Shown here piece by piece: positions 37,806 through 39,227 of a DNA stretch of 39,227 nucleotides. Made by a program: the position numbers and the translations under genes. How positions within the stretch are numbered: position 1 is the stretch's first letter; every line of letters begins with the position of its first letter. The notes under the pieces were generated by a model that did not search any database, was not told the DNA's origin, and was given only the letters and a program-made list of their open reading frames with translations. This DNA comes from a virus. The stretch spans positions 1 to 39,227 of IMG/VR virus record IMGVR_UViG_3300024262_000097. The stretch is one strand, 5' to 3'.

Positions 37806-39227
37806 TTATTCCCCGATAACTTCTTTCATTAAATGTTTAACCACCTCACTCACAACACCATTCCCACACATCTTGTACCTTTGCGTGTCGCTTATCTCTT
37901 TCACTTCTCCATCAAAATCTCCGTACTGAGTCCAACCACTTATCCGTGCCAACGTCTGTTCGCCGAACGGAGACTCGATTCCGCTAGACATTCTGGTTTC
38001 CCACAGAGCTTTGATCTCCTTCGACGCTTCGGTTGAAAGACCAAACCACAGATTACACATTCCGCCTTCGGTGCTCCCCTGTGTATTTTTAGATGACATG
38101 AGCCACACACCACCTGTATTTTCTCTGGGTCGTTCAATATGTCTGGATGGTGTCTGACAAGACTCTCTGTTCGCCCGCAAATCTCGCAAGATTCTACTGG
38201 CTTCTGGCGTTGTGCCCTTTTTCTCCATTTCGCTTTGTAACGCTCTTCGGAAGTAGTCATACGTTGGTGTTTCAATTTCTAATACGTCAGGCCAGCTCAT
38301 TAAGCGTTCTGCCTCTAAGGGTGTCAATCGTCTAATTCTTGAACCTCGCAAAATTGATTGTGTTTTATCTTGTGAGGGCTCCCCCACTTCTTGAACCTCT
38401 GACTGTGTTTGTCGCAGTACCCGTTTCGCCTGTGTAGCTTCTCGCAGGTCTGGACTTTGCACCTTGGTCGTTTGCTGTGTTCCTTCATGTGGCAACTCCG
38501 ACAAACCTCCTCCAGATTCTCCTTTCGATTGTCGTGCCAGTCCTCGTTCTTGTGATGTATCTCTGTCTTCTTTTCTATCTTGCAAACACAACAAACATTC
38601 GTCTTCTGTCCGAAGTTTCGTCTGGCTCTCCAGTGTTCTGTCATCCAATTTGCTTTCTTTTCCATGAGTGCATGATACCATTCTCGATGAGTTTTTACAA
38701 GCCACAAACGGTTGTCTGTTACCTCCCTGCATAGTGTTAAGCGTTGGGCTTATACCCTCATCTGAGTACACTTGGTCGTTGCTGTGGCGTGGTTTGTTTA
38801 TTTGGACAATATCTTGGTTATCTGCTTCTCGCTCAAAAAATACTTCTCGTCCACCTCCGTTTCTAGTACCGACGACAAAGATGCGTTCTCTGTTTTGAGG
38901 TACACCGAAGTCTTTGGCGTTGAGAACTTGCCACCAGAGAGAATACCCTGCTTCGGAAAGCGCAATTTGGATGTTGGCAAAGTCCCATCCACCTCTGCTA
39001 GACATAACCCCCTTAACGTTTTCCCAGATGAAATACTTAGGTTTTTTCCTTTGCAAGCAGAGTAGGTAGCTACTAAATAATCCACTTCGTTCTCCATCAA
39101 GTCCTGCTCGCTTTCCAGCAATGCTAAAGTCTTGGCAAGGGCTTCCACCGACGAGCAGATCAAAGTCGGGTACGTCTGCCCAGTTGATTTCTTTGATGTT
39201 GCCATAGTTTTTTGTGTTAGGGAATCT
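37806..39227 (-). CDS. C5-cytosine DNA methyltransferase, allele 2 (5' end cut by window edge), with two nested HNH genes
   Basis: The frame is open from the right edge for 473 codons. It contains GGSPCQDFS (motif IV), ENVKGVMSS (VI), QNRERIFVVG (VIII), RRLTPLEAERLMSW (IX) and CGNGVVSEVV (X). Motif I lies beyond the edge. If the circle closes at the 62-bp repeat, the start is ATG 1073 and the protein is 565 residues. Two insertions are present: one between the target-recognition region and motif IX, and one between motifs IX and X. Each holds an HNH gene in another frame while the host frame stays open. The target-recognition region differs from that of allele 1. Confidence 0.93.
   Translation of the reverse strand, partial: RFPNTKNYGNIKEINWADVPDFDLLVGGSPCQDFSIAGKRAGLDGERSGLFSSYLLCLQRKKPKYFIWENVKGVMSSRGGWDFANIQIALSEAGYSLWWQVLNAKDFGVPQNRERIFVVGTRNGGGREVFFEREADNQDIVQINKPRHSNDQVYSDEGISPTLNTMQGGNRQPFVACKNSSRMVSCTHGKESKLDDRTLESQTKLRTEDECLLCLQDRKEDRDTSQERGLARQSKGESGGGLSELPHEGTQQTTKVQSPDLREATQAKRVLRQTQSEVQEVGEPSQDKTQSILRGSRIRRLTPLEAERLMSWPDVLEIETPTYDYFRRALQSEMEKKGTTPEASRILRDLRANRESCQTPSRHIERPRENTGGVWLMSSKNTQGSTEGGMCNLWFGLSTEASKEIKALWETRMSSGIESPFGEQTLARISGWTQYGDFDGEVKEISDTQRYKMCGNGVVSEVVKHLMKEVIGE
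37940..38260 (-). CDS. HNH endonuclease D, nested in the C5-methyltransferase
   Basis: A 106-residue protein from ATG 38260; a TTG at 38275 is possible. CEICGRTESLVRHHPD and CGSCHLKIH form the HNH core. A second Cys set (CVICGLVF, CGKPEC) follows in a basic region. It is offset by one base from the methyltransferase, the same offset as C. Its stop sits just before the conserved host segment SGWTQYGDF. No clear promoter is seen immediately upstream, unlike A-C. The start of the same gene is also present at the left end of the window, so both alleles carry it. Confidence 0.82.
   Translation of the reverse strand: MTTSEERYKAKWRKRAQRQKPVESCEICGRTESLVRHHPDILNDPEKIQVVCGSCHLKIHRGAPKAECVICGLVFQPKRRRRSKLCGKPECLAESSLRSANRRWHG
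38324..38665 (-). CDS. HNH endonuclease C, nested in the C5-methyltransferase (allele 2 only)
   Basis: A 113-residue protein from ATG 38665. A TTG at 38707 is open but lies in or before the promoter. NVCCVCKIEKKTEIHHKNED ... NRKENL ... CRSCHMKEH is a complete HNH core. A second zinc-like segment follows (PRCKVQTCEKLH, GYCDKH). The last codons overlie the host motif GSRIRRLTP. TTGTAA, 17 bases, TATCAT and six bases precede the ATG. The left methyltransferase copy lacks this insertion, which gives a direct occupied/empty comparison. Confidence 0.87.
   Translation of the reverse strand: MEKKANWMTEHWRARRNFGQKTNVCCVCKIEKKTEIHHKNEDWHDNRKENLEEVCRSCHMKEHSKRPRCKVQTCEKLHRRNGYCDKHSQRFKKWGSPHKIKHNQFCEVQELDD
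38672..38700 (-). promoter_or_regulatory. Promoter of nested HNH gene C
   Basis: On the minus strand TTGTAA (38700-38695), 17 bases, TATCAT (38677-38672), then six bases to the ATG at 38665. The layout is the same as for gene B. Confidence 0.6.
39166..39227. repeat. Right-end repeat, identical to 736-797
   Basis: These 62 bases match 736-797 exactly, both within the methyltransferase coding sequence before motif IV. The mismatch at 39165/735 marks where the two alleles diverge. Confidence 0.95.

Noticed and set aside
38798-39205. 135-residue minus-strand ORF (MATSKKSTGQTYP...)
   Set aside because: Same shadow frame in the right-hand methyltransferase copy. The frame with GGSPCQDFS and ENVKG is the coding one.
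1-39227. CRISPR array, integrase, transposase or lysogeny repressor
   Set aside because: No regularly spaced repeats, no tyrosine or serine recombinase motifs and no DDE transposase were seen. The only repressor-like protein is the ribbon-helix-helix gene.
1-39227. Stop-codon reassignment (suggested by the odd tRNA-like element)
   Set aside because: TAA, TAG and TGA all end clearly defined genes, for example TAG at 4017-4019, TAA at 5181-5183 and TGA at 6898-6900.

Overview
The window reads as an essentially complete, compact tailed bacteriophage genome with a short (podovirus-like) tail, most likely circular or circularly permuted. It carries small and large terminase, portal, scaffold, capsid, P22-like adaptor and stabilisation proteins, a 1052-residue ejection-type protein and no tape-measure protein. 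Promoters are sigma70-like (TTGACA, 17 bases, TATAAT-like). No integrase or recognisable lysogeny module is seen. The host cannot be named from the sequence.

Layout. (1) 1-3434, minus strand: early operon with a C5-cytosine methyltransferase (left copy), a RecA-like P-loop ATPase, a YopX-family protein and small genes. (2) 3435-7075, plus strand: promoter/operator, SSB-like protein, terminator, a structured RNA with its own terminator, primase-polymerase, RepA-like helicase, an array of GGTACC-centred repeats (possible origin or operator), a PD-(D/E)XK resolvase-like nuclease and a zinc-ribbon protein. (3) 7145-8829, minus strand: tiny genes without Shine-Dalgarno sequences, separated by hairpins and repeated TTGACTA leaders. 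(4) 8909-30942, plus strand: terminases, head, tail, lysis-like and ejection genes. (5) 30970-34353, minus strand: a ribbon-helix-helix regulator, tiny membrane and zinc-ribbon proteins, a tRNA-like element and a metallophosphoesterase. (6) 34601-39227, minus strand: duplicated small genes, a DPPY-type adenine/cytosine-N4 methyltransferase and a second C5-methyltransferase copy.

The two C5-methyltransferase copies are probably two alleles of one locus. Bases 1-113 equal 38197-38309 and bases 736-797 equal 39166-39227. Joining at either repeat closes a circle (38,196 or 38,430 bp) and preserves the methyltransferase reading frame. On that circle the minus-strand operon runs from about 3.4 kb through the join down to about 34.6 kb.

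The most unusual system is a set of four HNH endonuclease genes nested in the two methyltransferase genes, on the same strand but in another frame. Each host methyltransferase frame stays open across the insertions. The insertions fall in target-recognition or linker regions, and each HNH gene ends inside or next to a conserved host motif. Three of the four have a sigma70-like promoter whose -10 box lies 6-8 bases before the ATG, which predicts nearly leaderless messages. The DPPY methyltransferase is also flanked by perfect 34-bp direct repeats, so it looks like a cassette.
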